Shown here: positions 1 to 8,841 of the stretch, one piece after another
Numbering within the stretch: the stretch's first letter is position 1
How the letters are laid out: every line of letters starts with the position of its first letter
Source: Microcella alkaliphila
Lineage (GTDB): Bacteria > Actinomycetota > Actinomycetes > Actinomycetales > Microbacteriaceae
Assembly (NCBI RefSeq): GCF_004216855.1
Contig: NZ_SGXT01000016.1
Coordinates: 124,001-188,000 of the forward strand
Reading direction: 5' to 3'
DNA length: 64,000 nt
Made by a program: the position numbers and the translations under genes
Notes under the pieces: generated by a model
Database searches by the model: none
The model's input: the letters and a program-made list of their open reading frames with translations, nothing else
What the model was told of the DNA's origin: nothing

Positions 1-1
1 G

Positions 2-1066
2 CTCGTCGTCGCCCTGCAGGCAGGCGCGATCGTGGGCGCGCTCGGCGGCGGGCGCATCTTCGACGCGTTCGACGGCAATGTGCCGTTGACATTCGCCGTG
101 CCCGCGATCGCGGTGACGATCGCATTCTTCGTAATCCTGTTCGGGATACCCGAGTCGACACCTGTTCCCGGTCGCCGACTCGACACCGTTGGTTTCGTGC
201 TGTTGACGCTGTCGCTCATGACCATCACGAGCGGGCTCGCGTTCCTGCGCATCAACGGGCCGGAGGCGATCTGGGTCTACCTCGTGATTCTGCTGGGGCT
301 CGCTCTGCTCTACCCCTTCGGCCGCTGGGTGCTCGGCCACCCCGACCCGGCGATCGACATTCGTGTGCTGCGCCGGCCCGAGATGTGGCCCGTGCAGCTG
401 GTCGCGGGGCTTTTCGGCATCAGCGTGCTGGGCGCGCAGGCGCCGCTCGCCACGTTCGCCGGCACCCCCGTCGAGGCGGGGTACGGCCTCGGGCTCGGCG
501 CGAGTGACATCTCCACCATCGTCGGCGTCTACCTCATCGGCATGATCACCGGTGCAGCCCTGTTTTCAGCGACGGCGCGGCGACTCTCCCCTCGGGTCGC
601 CCTCATCGTCGCGACAAGCCTCGTGGCGGTCGGCTACCTGCTCTTCTTGCCGCTCCACTTCACTCCCGTGCAGGTGGCGACCAACATGGTGATCGCGGGG
701 CTCGGCTCGGGCGCGCTTGTCGCCGCCCTGCCGGCCGCTGCGGCCGCCGGGGCACCGCTCGGGCAGACTGGTATCGCCGCCGGCCTCACCAACACGACGA
801 AGACGATCGGCGGCTCGTTCGCGAGCGCAATCTTCGCGATCGTCGTGGTCTACGTCGGAACGCAGTCGGTGGTCGCGACGGCTGGCACCTACGGCGGCTA
901 CATGACGGTTTTCGCGATCTGCGGCGGCACCGCCCTCATCGGCGCGGTGCTGCTCGTGTTTGTGCCGAAGCTTGCCTTCCGCGACCCGATCATCGACGAG
1001 GTGGCCGAAACGATCGCCTCTCCCGGGGCAGGGTCTGCGCGCCCCGACGCCCCTACCGAGGGCTGA
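2..1066 (+). CDS. MFS drug-exporter family protein, 3' part
   Basis: The reading frame is open from base 2, so the gene begins left of the window and only its C-terminal part is present. The visible part starts with a glycine-rich stretch (GALGGGRIFDAF) typical of the motif after TM5 of drug:H+ antiporters. About nine hydrophobic helices follow, broken by short loops with Arg-Arg and Asp-Pro turns. This fits the 14-TM DHA2 group (EmrB/QacA-like), which exports small toxic compounds with proton antiport. The substrate cannot be read from sequence. The stop overlaps the stop of the convergent SDR gene by 14 bases. Confidence 0.85.
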   Translation, partial: LVVALQAGAIVGALGGGRIFDAFDGNVPLTFAVPAIAVTIAFFVILFGIPESTPVPGRRLDTVGFVLLTLSLMTITSGLAFLRINGPEAIWVYLVILLGLALLYPFGRWVLGHPDPAIDIRVLRRPEMWPVQLVAGLFGISVLGAQAPLATFAGTPVEAGYGLGLGASDISTIVGVYLIGMITGAALFSATARRLSPRVALIVATSLVAVGYLLFLPLHFTPVQVATNMVIAGLGSGALVAALPAAAAAGAPLGQTGIAAGLTNTTKTIGGSFASAIFAIVVVYVGTQSVVATAGTYGGYMTVFAICGGTALIGAVLLVFVPKLAFRDPIIDEVAETIASPGAGSARPDAPTEG

Positions 1067-1871
1067 GCGGACCGCGCACGAGCTTGTGCTGCGCGGCCTG
1101 CGCGACGGGCCGCATCGTCACTTCGTCGACGTTGATGTGCGCGGGCAGCCCCAGCGCGTCGACGATCACGCGGGCGACGTCGTCGGCGGTCAGCGGACGG
1201 TCCACGCCCTCGTACAGCGCCGCCGCGCGCTCGGCGTCACCCCCGAGCCGATTCAGCGTGAACTCGTCGGTGCGCACCATGCCGGGGGCCACCTGCATTA
1301 CCCGCAGGGGCTCGCCGGCGAGTTCGAGGCGCAGCGCGTCCATCATGATGCGCAGACCCGCCTTCGACGCCGAGTACCCGGCGCCGCCCTCGTAGGCACG
1401 CTGGCCGGCCGTCGACGTGACGGCGACGATGTCGGCCCCGCCGCGCACGCGGGCCGTGTCGCGCAGCATCGGCACGAGGACGCGCAGCACGCGCTGGGCG
1501 CCGAGCACGTTCACGTCGAACATGCGCGCCCAGTCGGCCGTGGACGCCTCGACAACCGGATCGACCCCGATCGCGAGCCCCGCGTTCAGCACGACGGCGT
1601 CGACCGGCGGCGCCCCCGATTCACGGGATGCCCGCAGCACGTCCGCGAGGCCGGCCACGGCGGCGTCGTCGGTCACGTCGAGGACGTGCACCGAGCATCC
1701 CGTGTCGGCGGCGAGCGCCTCCAAGCGGTCGGCGCGGCGCGCGACGCCCGTGACGTGCCAGCCGGCGGCGGCGAGGCGGCGGACGGTGGCGGCGCCGATG
1801 CCGCTGGAGGCTCCGGTGACGAGGGCGTGACGTCGGGCGGGGTGGCTCGTGGAAGCGCTGTGGTCGCTCAT
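1053..1871 (-). CDS. SDR-family NAD(P)-dependent oxidoreductase
   Basis: This 272-residue protein is a classical short-chain dehydrogenase. It has the cofactor motif TGASSGIG at residues 19-26, an NAG motif in the fourth strand, a catalytic serine in VTSTAG and the YSASK active-site pair. Length and motif order match classical SDRs that reduce or oxidise a carbonyl/alcohol with NAD(P)H. The basic ARR after the second strand suggests NADP preference (inference). The substrate is unknown. The ATG sits six bases after a minus-strand TAGCCT, so the mRNA is probably leaderless. The gene is divergent from the acyltransferase. Confidence 0.88.
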   Translation of the reverse strand: MSDHSASTSHPARRHALVTGASSGIGAATVRRLAAAGWHVTGVARRADRLEALAADTGCSVHVLDVTDDAAVAGLADVLRASRESGAPPVDAVVLNAGLAIGVDPVVEASTADWARMFDVNVLGAQRVLRVLVPMLRDTARVRGGADIVAVTSTAGQRAYEGGAGYSASKAGLRIMMDALRLELAGEPLRVMQVAPGMVRTDEFTLNRLGGDAERAAALYEGVDRPLTADDVARVIVDALGLPAHINVDEVTMRPVAQAAQHKLVRGPLSPR

Positions 1872-1876
1872 GCTCG

Positions 1877-1883
1877 TAGGCTA
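1877..1883. promoter_or_regulatory. Shared -10 element for two divergent leaderless genes
   Basis: The heptamer TAGGCTA reads TAGGCT on the plus strand, six bases before the GTG at 1889. It reads TAGCCT on the minus strand, six bases before the ATG ending at 1871. Both spacings put the transcription start on the start codon. Seen directly; promoter activity is inferred. Confidence 0.55.
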
Positions 1884-1888
1884 ACGCG

Positions 1889-2929
1889 GTGCCTACGACG
1901 ACTCGCACCCCGTACTGGGATACGGCCCGCGCCATCGCCATCACCCTCGTCGTCATCGGACACGCGATTCAGCCTCTGAACAGTCAGTACGCGCCGTCGT
2001 ATGCGACGTACCTCGTCATCTACGCGTTCCACATGCCGGCCTTTGCCCTGCTCGCCGGGTACTTCAGCAGGGCGGAGCCCGGGAAGAAGCAGTGGGGGCG
2101 TATCGTCACCGACCTGCTTGTGCCGTACCTGATCGTTGAGACGATCTGGACCGTCGTCCGCCTCGTCGTCACCGGCGGCACGACGTTTGACCCGGCGTCG
2201 CCGTCGTGGACAATGTGGTTCTTGCTCGCGCTCGCGATCTTCCGCATGGTGTTGCCGGTCATCGCCCGCCTGCGGTGGCCGCTCGTCGTCACGATCCTTT
2301 TGTCGGTGGGGGTCGGCTACGTCGACAGCGTCGACACGACCTTCTCGCTGTCGCGCCTGTTCGGCCTCCTGCCGTTTTTCACGCTGGGCTGGTGGCTCGC
2401 CCACACCCGCGTGATCGACCGCGTGCGCTGGCTCGAGCGCGCCCGCTTCGACCCGACGGTGGTCGTGACCCGCGCGGTGGCGGCCTTCGTATTCGGCACG
2501 GCCGCCACCATCGCCCTCATCGGCACCGACTACTTCGGGTCGATCGGCGCCGGGCGCATCCTGTTCTACGCCGACCCGTATGCGGCCCTCGGCCTCGACG
2601 AATGGTGGGCGGGCGTCGTGCGCCTGCTCGTCATCGGGCTCGGCGTGCTCATGACGCTCAGCATGCTGGCGCTCGTGCCCCGGACCGTGACGCCCATCAC
2701 GTCGATCGGCACGCACACGATGTACGTGTACCTGCTGCACACGTTCCCGCTCTATGCGTTGCGGCAGAGCGAGCTCACCGGGGTGGGCGCCCCGGGGTGG
2801 GTGTGGTTCGTCGGCCTGATCGCCGGGTCGGTTGCCCTCACGGTGGTGCTCGCGAGTCGCCCCGTGCGCGCGATCACCCGACCCATCATCGAACCGCGCG
2901 TCGAGTGGCTTCTCTCGTCAAAACGCTAG
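1889..2929 (+). CDS. Membrane acyltransferase 3 family protein
   Basis: This 346-residue polytopic membrane protein begins YWDTARAIAITLVVIGHAIQ, the N-terminal signature of acyltransferase family 3 with the catalytic-type histidine in GHA. About ten hydrophobic helices follow, including the FHMPAF stretch of fucose 4-O-acetylase/OpgC-like members. Such enzymes move acetyl or succinyl groups onto sugars or cell-envelope polymers at the membrane. The acceptor is not predictable here. The start is GTG, chosen because it lies six bases from TAGGCT and the family motif starts at residue 8. No Shine-Dalgarno is visible. Confidence 0.85.
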   Translation: MPTTTRTPYWDTARAIAITLVVIGHAIQPLNSQYAPSYATYLVIYAFHMPAFALLAGYFSRAEPGKKQWGRIVTDLLVPYLIVETIWTVVRLVVTGGTTFDPASPSWTMWFLLALAIFRMVLPVIARLRWPLVVTILLSVGVGYVDSVDTTFSLSRLFGLLPFFTLGWWLAHTRVIDRVRWLERARFDPTVVVTRAVAAFVFGTAATIALIGTDYFGSIGAGRILFYADPYAALGLDEWWAGVVRLLVIGLGVLMTLSMLALVPRTVTPITSIGTHTMYVYLLHTFPLYALRQSELTGVGAPGWVWFVGLIAGSVALTVVLASRPVRAITRPIIEPRVEWLLSSKR

Positions 2930-2930
2930 T

Positions 2931-2954
2931 CGCGAGACACCCCGCGAGACACCC
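2931..2954. repeat. Tandem 12-bp direct repeat
   Basis: Two adjacent exact copies of CGCGAGACACCC (2931-2942, 2943-2954) lie just after the acyltransferase stop. They are followed by an imperfect hairpin (GTGAC 2958-2962 with GTCAC 2970-2974) that may end transcription, though it lacks a T run. Confidence 0.5.
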
Positions 2955-3003
2955 CGCGTGACGCCCGGTGTCACGGTCCGGTTACGGCGTGTGTCACGAG
3001 CCG

Positions 3004-3032
3004 TTGCCGCCCCACTCGCCGCCCCCTAGCGT
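3004..3032 (+). promoter_or_regulatory. Probable sigma-A promoter of metY
   Basis: TTGCCG (3004-3009) and TAGCGT (3027-3032) are separated by 17 bases and lie 29 bases before the metY start, which has its own ribosome binding site. Spacing and hexamers fit a housekeeping actinobacterial promoter. Confidence 0.5.
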
Positions 3033-3061
3033 GGGCACACCGCGACAGGGAAGGACCCATC

Positions 3062-4378
3062 ATGAGCGAGAACCCCACCGCCGACTGGCGCTTTGAGACG
3101 CTGCAGATCCACGCCGGATCGCAGCCCGACCCGGTCACGAACGCCCGAGCGACGCCGGTCTACCGCACGACCGCCTACACGTTCAACGACTCCTCCCACG
3201 CGAAGAACCTGTTCGCGTTGGCCGAGTTCGGCAACATATACACGCGCATCCAAAACCCGACGCAGGACGTCGTCGAGCAGCGCGTCGCGGCCCTCGAGGG
3301 CGGCACGGCCGCGCTGCTGCTGTCGTCTGGCCAGTCGGCGACGACCTACGCCGTGCTGAACATCGCGAACGCGGGCGACCACATCGTCTCGTCGTCGACC
3401 GTGTACGGCGGCACCTACAACCTGTTCAAGTACACCCTCGCGAAGCTCGGCATCGAGGTCACCTTTGTCGAGGACCAGGACGACGCCGAGGCATGGCGAG
3501 CGGCGATCCGCCCGAACACGAAGCTGCTGTTCGGTGAGACGGTCGGTAACCCGAAGGTGAACATCCTCGACATCGAGAAGGTCGCCGGTGTGGCGCACGA
3601 GGCGGGACTGCCGCTCATCGTCGACAACACGATCGCGACCCCGTACCTCATTCAGCCGCTGAAGCACGGCGCCGACATCGTCGTGCACTCGGCGACGAAG
3701 TTCTTGGGCGGGCACGGCACGGTGCTCGGCGGCGTCATCGTCGACGGCGGGAGCTTCCCGTGGTCGCAGCACGTGGACAAGTTCCCGGGACTCACCGCGC
3801 CCGACCCCTCGTACCACGGCGCCAGCTACACGGGCGTGCTCGGCGACGGCATCGCCTACATCATCAAGGCGCGCGTGCAGCTCTTGCGCGACATCGGCTC
3901 GGCGATCTCGCCCGATAACGCCTGGCAGCTGATTCAGGGCATCGAGACGCTCAGCCTGCGCATCGAGCGGCACGTGCAGAACGCCCTCGCCGTCGCTCGG
4001 TGGCTCGAGGCGCACCCGGATGTTGCGCACGTCGACTACGCCGGCCTCGAGTCGAGCGCCTGGCACGCGGCCGGCCAGAAGTACGCCCCGAAGGGCGTCG
4101 GCGCGGTGCTCTCGTTCGAGCTGAAGGGCGGGGTCGACGCCGGTCGCGCGCTGGTCGACAGCGTGCAGCTGTTCAGCCACGTCGCGAACATCGGCGACGT
4201 GCGCAGCCTCATCATCCACCCCGCCTCGACGACGCACTCGCAGCTCACCGCCGAGCAGCAGCTGACGGCGGGAGTCACGCCCGGCCTCGTGCGCCTGTCC
4301 GTCGGGCTCGAAAACCTCGACGACATCATCGCCGACCTCGAGCGCGGCTTCGCCGCCGCGAAGACCGCCGGCGCGTAG
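3062..4378 (+). CDS. metY: O-acetylhomoserine sulfhydrylase (aminocarboxypropyltransferase)
   Basis: This 438-residue cytosolic PLP enzyme of the Cys/Met metabolism family forms homocysteine from O-acetylhomoserine and sulfide. It starts with the MetY-type WRFETLQIHAG. It carries YTRIQNPT, the SSGQSATTYA loop, the VDNTIATPYL segment with the PLP-contacting Asp, and the PLP lysine near residue 213 in SATKFLGGHG. About 430 residues is the MetY length, longer than MetB or MetC. A GGGAAGGAC ribosome site lies six bases before the ATG. metX, which makes its substrate, follows 50 bases later on the same strand. Confidence 0.95.
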   Translation: MSENPTADWRFETLQIHAGSQPDPVTNARATPVYRTTAYTFNDSSHAKNLFALAEFGNIYTRIQNPTQDVVEQRVAALEGGTAALLLSSGQSATTYAVLNIANAGDHIVSSSTVYGGTYNLFKYTLAKLGIEVTFVEDQDDAEAWRAAIRPNTKLLFGETVGNPKVNILDIEKVAGVAHEAGLPLIVDNTIATPYLIQPLKHGADIVVHSATKFLGGHGTVLGGVIVDGGSFPWSQHVDKFPGLTAPDPSYHGASYTGVLGDGIAYIIKARVQLLRDIGSAISPDNAWQLIQGIETLSLRIERHVQNALAVARWLEAHPDVAHVDYAGLESSAWHAAGQKYAPKGVGAVLSFELKGGVDAGRALVDSVQLFSHVANIGDVRSLIIHPASTTHSQLTAEQQLTAGVTPGLVRLSVGLENLDDIIADLERGFAAAKTAGA

Positions 4379-4389
4379 CACTCGGTCCC

Positions 4390-4426
4390 TGGTGCACGTG
4401 CGGGCCAGCACCCCGCGCGTGCACCA
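4390..4426 (+). promoter_or_regulatory. Hairpin between metY and metX
   Basis: TGGTGCACG (4390-4398) and CGTGCACCA (4418-4426) are perfect 9-bp inverted arms around a 19-base GC-rich loop. The right arm ends three bases before the first metX ATG, so the stem could act as an operator, processing site or translational control. There is no T run, so it is not a classical terminator. Confidence 0.45.
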
Positions 4427-4428
4427 GA

Positions 4429-5637
4429 ATGGCCCTGATGGACTGGCAGACCAGCGAAGACACCGTTCCCTCGGCGTTCATCACCGAGGCGAATCGTCGC
4501 GCCCTGCGCGGCACCCCTCCGACGACCGGCGCGTGGCGCGAGGGGGATGACCCGGGCGACCGCCAATTCGCCTCGCTCGGAGCCCTCGCGCTGGTGTCGG
4601 GTGAGACGCTACCCGTCACGCGTCTCGCCTACGAGACGTGGGGCGAACTGAACGCCGACGCATCCAATGCGGTGCTCATCGTGCACGCGCTGACCGGTGA
4701 CAGCCACGTGGTCGGCAGGCCCGGTCCCGGGCATCCCACCGCCGGCTGGTGGGGCGGCATCGTCGGTCCGGGCCTTCCGATCGACACTGACCGCTACTTC
4801 GTCGTCGCCCCCAACATGCTGGGCGGCTGCCAGGGATCGACCGGCCCCGCCTCCTTCGCCCCCGACGGCGTCGAGTGGGGGTCGCGCTTCCCGTACCTCA
4901 CGATCCGCGACCAGGTTGCCGCGCAGCGCCTGCTCGCCGACCGGCTGGGCATCGAGCGCTTCGCCGCCGTCATCGGCGGGTCGATGGGCGGGATGCACGC
5001 GATCGAGTGGGCGGTCGGCTCGCCCGATCGACTCGACCGCGTCGCCATCCTCGCCGCTCCTGCCATTTCGAACGCCGATCAGATCGCTCTGAACTCGGTG
5101 CAGATCGAGGCGATCCGCATGGATCCGACGTTCCGCAACGGCGCCTACTACGACGAGGACGAGGGGCCGTATCGCGGGCTCGCCCTTGCCCGGCGCATGG
5201 CGCTCCTGAATTACCGCTCACCCGACGAGCTGAATGAGCGTTTCGAACGCTCATGGCAGGGCGCCCTCGACCCGCTCGGCCACGGCGGGCGCTTCGCGGT
5301 CGAAAGCTACCTCGACTTTCACGGCAACAAGTTCACCCGGCGATTCGACGCCAACAGCTACATCACGCTCGTCGAGGCGATGAACTCGCACGACGTCACC
5401 CGCGGCCGCGGCACGCTCGCCGACGTGCTCGGGACGGTCACCGCACGCGCCCTTGTGCTCGGCATCGACACCGACCGGCTGTTCCCGGTCGAACAGCAGC
5501 AGGCGATCGCAGCGGGCATCCCGACGACCATTCACGGCTCGGAAGCGGTCGTCATCTCCTCCCCCTTCGGCCACGACGCGTTCCTCATCGAGGACGAGCT
5601 CGTCGGCCGGCATCTAGCGGCGCTGCTCGCCGACTGA
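4429..5637 (+). CDS. metX: Homoserine O-acetyltransferase
   Basis: This alpha/beta-hydrolase-fold acyltransferase of about 400 residues makes O-acetylhomoserine from homoserine and acetyl-CoA, the step before MetY. It shows LVHALTGDSH near the N-terminus, the nucleophile elbow GGSMGGMHA with serine near residue 185, the late acid region GIDTDRLFP and the C-terminal histidine in GHDAFLIE. Two ATGs are possible, 4429 and 4438. Neither has a clear ribosome site, and both follow the hairpin described above. Pairing with metY makes the pathway assignment firm. Confidence 0.94.
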   Translation: MALMDWQTSEDTVPSAFITEANRRALRGTPPTTGAWREGDDPGDRQFASLGALALVSGETLPVTRLAYETWGELNADASNAVLIVHALTGDSHVVGRPGPGHPTAGWWGGIVGPGLPIDTDRYFVVAPNMLGGCQGSTGPASFAPDGVEWGSRFPYLTIRDQVAAQRLLADRLGIERFAAVIGGSMGGMHAIEWAVGSPDRLDRVAILAAPAISNADQIALNSVQIEAIRMDPTFRNGAYYDEDEGPYRGLALARRMALLNYRSPDELNERFERSWQGALDPLGHGGRFAVESYLDFHGNKFTRRFDANSYITLVEAMNSHDVTRGRGTLADVLGTVTARALVLGIDTDRLFPVEQQQAIAAGIPTTIHGSEAVVISSPFGHDAFLIEDELVGRHLAALLAD

Positions 5638-5693
5638 CCCCGCTCGCGTGTCGGCGCCGGGGCGCACGGGACGCAGGATGACAGACTGACCCT

Positions 5694-6851
5694 GTGATCG
5701 AGCGCGAACGACGCAGTCTGCTGCAGCGGGCGGCGCGCGCGATCGGGCTCTCGGGCCTCATCATCGCGGCGTTCTGTCTGTCGCTGCCGGGCATCGTCGA
5801 CCCCGATCTGCTGCCATCCGTCATGATCTTGCTCATTGGTCAGGCAGGCGCGCTCATTATGGTCGGCCGCAGCGAGCACGTCGGCTGGCCGGCGCTCACG
5901 ATCGTGCTCGGCCTCGCAGCACTCGCTGTCGCGCAACTGCCGTTCGGCGGAAACACGTCGGTGTCGCTGCCGATCGCGCTCGCCCCGCTCGGCGCCGTCG
6001 GCATCGGCGCCGTCGGCATCGTGTTGAGCGAGAGCCAGCCACGCTGGCTGCTCTGGGCGGGCGGAACGCTCGGCTCGGCCTTCCTCGTCGCCCTTGCCGG
6101 CCCCACAATGGGCTTCTTCTCCACAGCGGCGATCGCGACGCTCGCCGGCTGGACCATCACGATGATCATCGGCATCTGGGTGACGGTCGGCGTGCAGCGC
6201 TCGCTCGTGCGCATCGACGGAATCGGGCGGGCCCACCAGGTGGAGCGCCAGGCGAGCGAGATGGAGGCGCAGCGGCGGCAGAGCGCGCGTCTGCTGCACG
6301 ACACGGTGCTCGCAACCCTGACGTTGCTCGCCCACTCGGGTGTCGGCGTGAGCGCTGATGCGCTCCGCCAGCAGGCGACAGAGGATGCTCGCCTGTTGCG
6401 CCAGTTGCGGCTCGGCTCGACCCCCATGCCGCGGTTCTCGGGCTCGTACAACCTCGAACCCGTGTCGGAGTCGACGCTTGGCACGACGCTGGAAAGCGTC
6501 AAGCAGCGTTTCCTCCGCATGGGCCTCGAAGTGCGTTGGCACGGTACCGGCCAGGTTCTCTTGCGCAGCGACGTGCTCGATGCGTTCCTGTTCGCCCTGG
6601 CGGAGTGTCTCGAGAACGTGCGCCGGCACGCCGGTGTCACCGACGCCGACGTCACGATCACCGAGAGTGACGACACCCTGCGCGCCGTGGTGACCGACGC
6701 GGGGGTGGGATTCTCCCTCGACGAGGTCGAGGTCGGGCGGCTTGGCGTCGCCGAGTCGGTCATCGCCCGGCTGCGGGACGTCGGCGGAAATGCGCGATTG
6801 TTTTCGACCCCCGGGGCCGGCACCACCGTCATTCTCGAGGTGCCGCGATGA
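5694..6851 (+). CDS. Membrane sensor histidine kinase (HisKA_3 type)
   Basis: This 385-residue kinase has about six N-terminal membrane helices (residues 16-170) and a short coiled linker. The dimerisation box is ARLLHDTVLATL with the phospho-accepting His near 202. A compact GHKL ATPase domain follows, with N box AECLENVRRHAG, G1-like TDAGVGFSL and a final GAGTTVILEV. This is the NarL-linked HPK7-like layout and matches the LuxR regulator two genes downstream. The GTG start lies six bases after CAGACT, suggesting a leaderless message. The stop overlaps the next start by four bases (ATGA). The signal is unknown, and no large extracellular domain is visible. Confidence 0.88.
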   Translation: MIERERRSLLQRAARAIGLSGLIIAAFCLSLPGIVDPDLLPSVMILLIGQAGALIMVGRSEHVGWPALTIVLGLAALAVAQLPFGGNTSVSLPIALAPLGAVGIGAVGIVLSESQPRWLLWAGGTLGSAFLVALAGPTMGFFSTAAIATLAGWTITMIIGIWVTVGVQRSLVRIDGIGRAHQVERQASEMEAQRRQSARLLHDTVLATLTLLAHSGVGVSADALRQQATEDARLLRQLRLGSTPMPRFSGSYNLEPVSESTLGTTLESVKQRFLRMGLEVRWHGTGQVLLRSDVLDAFLFALAECLENVRRHAGVTDADVTITESDDTLRAVVTDAGVGFSLDEVEVGRLGVAESVIARLRDVGGNARLFSTPGAGTTVILEVPR

Positions 6852-8113
6852 GCGGCAAGCACGCGTCGGCGGCGCCCGACGAGCGAACCCTCGGTGCCCG
6901 TATCCGCCCGGCCGGCGCCCGCTCGTCGACCCGCCGTGGCTCCCCCACCTCGACGCACGTGTCCGCGCTCGGCAGCGGCTTCCTCGGCATCGGCATCGCG
7001 ATCGTCGCAGCGCTGCAGTCGATGCTCGGCCTCGGCATCTTCCTGGCGCGCGCCGACACCTACGCGAGCCTGCTGCCCGCCGTCTCGGCGTGGACCCTGC
7101 TGCTCGTCACCTTCCTCGGCATCATCGTGACGATCTCCGCGACGGGCGAGCGGCTGCCCGACTGGTTGTACGCGTTCTTCCTCGTCGCCCTCGGCGCCGT
7201 CGTCTGGCTCGATTTTGTGGCTATTGCGCCGTTCAATGACGTGGGACGCAATGCCAGCGCATCCATTTCGGCGGGGTTCGTCCTGCTCGTCATCGTGACG
7301 CTGCGATCACGCTGGGAGGTGCTGGTCGCCACCAGCCTGCTGGGCGTCGCCTTCGTCGTGGCGATCGTGCTGACCACCCCGCTCACGCCCGTAACGATTC
7401 CGTATCAGGTGACCGCCGTCGCCCTCGCGGTGTCGCCCGGCATCATCGGCGTCATGCTCGTTGCGGGCTTTGAACGCATTCTGCGACGCGAACTGGATCG
7501 AGTACTCGTGCAGTCGACCGTCACGGCGCCGCGGCTCGCCGTCGGAATGCTCGCCAGCGAGGAGCTCGCGCGGCTTGACTATGACGCGGAGGAGCTCCTC
7601 GACGCGGTGGCCACGGGGGATGCTCCCCTTCCGCTCCCGCCATCGCTTGCGTCGCGCGCATCCTCGCTCGCGACGGAGTTGCGCCTGCACCTCGTGCAGG
7701 GCAGGCGTGAGACGTGGCTGTTCCACGCGATCACTGAGTCGGATCACCTCGGCCGTCACGTCACGGTCAGTGATCCGGGGACGCTTGCGGGTCTGCTCGA
7801 TGACGTGCAGCGCGACGCCCTGTTGGCGGCCCTGTGGTTACTGTCGACCGACCCGGTCGGAGTGGCGCCCGCGCGCACCATTGCCGTCGAGCTCGGCCCG
7901 ATGGTGGGCGGGGCGGTCTCCACCGGCGGCGACCGGACGATCGTCCCCATCGCGATCCGTGTCTCAGGAATGAAACGGAATCGTGTCGACCCCGGTGTGT
8001 GGGAAGCCCTCGACCGCGTCGGGCGTTACAGTGACACCACGGCCCAGGGCTCGCTTCGCATCGAGGTGGACTGCGTGGTCGTGAACCCGGCTGACGCCGC
8101 CCGGCCCTCCTGA
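6848..8113 (+). CDS. Membrane protein partner of the two-component system
   Basis: I do not recognise this 421-residue protein as a named family. It has a basic, Ser/Pro-rich N-terminus, then about six membrane helices (residues 38-215). A soluble C-terminal half of about 200 residues contains charged helices (ERILRRELDRVL, SLATELRLHLVQGRRETW) and ends in beta-like segments. The layout resembles a sensor kinase, but I see no histidine box and no glycine-rich ATP site. It may be a degenerate kinase or an accessory sensor. It is translationally coupled to the kinase (ATGA) and followed by the response regulator, so it probably acts in the same signalling unit. Confidence 0.6.
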   Translation: MSGKHASAAPDERTLGARIRPAGARSSTRRGSPTSTHVSALGSGFLGIGIAIVAALQSMLGLGIFLARADTYASLLPAVSAWTLLLVTFLGIIVTISATGERLPDWLYAFFLVALGAVVWLDFVAIAPFNDVGRNASASISAGFVLLVIVTLRSRWEVLVATSLLGVAFVVAIVLTTPLTPVTIPYQVTAVALAVSPGIIGVMLVAGFERILRRELDRVLVQSTVTAPRLAVGMLASEELARLDYDAEELLDAVATGDAPLPLPPSLASRASSLATELRLHLVQGRRETWLFHAITESDHLGRHVTVSDPGTLAGLLDDVQRDALLAALWLLSTDPVGVAPARTIAVELGPMVGGAVSTGGDRTIVPIAIRVSGMKRNRVDPGVWEALDRVGRYSDTTAQGSLRIEVDCVVVNPADAARPS

Positions 8114-8152
8114 CCGGGCACGCGAGCCGACGAACCTGTGGAGGGGCACCGC

Positions 8153-8827
8153 ATGGCATCCGCGAACCCGTCGATCCGTCTGGCGATCGTTGACGACCAC
8201 CGCATGCTTCTGGGGGCTCTGACGGAGTGGATCCGTCAGGCCGCCGACGACATTGACATGGTGGCGGCGGTGGCGAGCTGGCCAGAGCTGCTCGCCCACC
8301 CCGAGTTCCCGGTCGATGTGGTGCTTCTCGACCTCGACCTCAAAGACAACATCCCCGTATCGCTGAAGATTCAGACGCTGAAGTCGACCGGCGTGCGGGT
8401 CGTGCTCATGAGCACCTACTCCGAGCCGAACGTGGTGCGCGAGGCGCTGAACGCGGGCGCGCTCGGTTACCTCGTGAAGAGCGAAGACGCCGGGATGATC
8501 GTGGAGGCGATCCGCGCCGCTCGCCAGGGCGAGTCGTTCATTTCGACAGAGCTCGACCTCGCGCTGCACGCCAGCGAGGGCGGCGGGTCGCCGCGCCTCA
8601 GCGCGCAGGAGCGGCGCGTCATGGCGCTGTACGGCGCCGGTGAACCCGTGAAGTCGGTCGCGTACCAGCTCGGCATCTCGGAGGAGACGGCGAAGAGCTA
8701 CCTCAAGCGGATCCGCGAGAAGTACCGCATTGCCGGTATTGACGTCGGCACGAAGGTGGCGCTGCGGAAGCAGGCCATCAACGACGGGATTCTCGTCGAC
8801 ACCCCGACCGGGGCGAGCCCGGTCTAG
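8153..8827 (+). CDS. LuxR/NarL-family response regulator
   Basis: The 224-residue protein has an N-terminal receiver domain with acidic pocket VDDH, phospho-acceptor Asp near residue 60 in VVLLDLDL, the switch Thr/Ser in MSTYSE and Lys in LVKSED. A C-terminal LuxR-type helix-turn-helix (LSAQERRVMALYGAG through TAKSYLKRIREKY) follows. It should bind DNA once phosphorylated by the kinase encoded upstream. I chose the ATG at 8153 because GGAGGGG lies six bases before it. An in-frame GTG at 8138 overlaps that ribosome site and is less likely. Confidence 0.92.
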   Translation: MASANPSIRLAIVDDHRMLLGALTEWIRQAADDIDMVAAVASWPELLAHPEFPVDVVLLDLDLKDNIPVSLKIQTLKSTGVRVVLMSTYSEPNVVREALNAGALGYLVKSEDAGMIVEAIRAARQGESFISTELDLALHASEGGGSPRLSAQERRVMALYGAGEPVKSVAYQLGISEETAKSYLKRIREKYRIAGIDVGTKVALRKQAINDGILVDTPTGASPV

Positions 8828-8841
8828 GCGACGAAACCGGT

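Noticed and set aside
4000-4428. Upstream extension of metX
   Set aside because: The open frame runs into metY and gives Arg-rich sequence. MetX similarity begins only after the hairpin near 4429.
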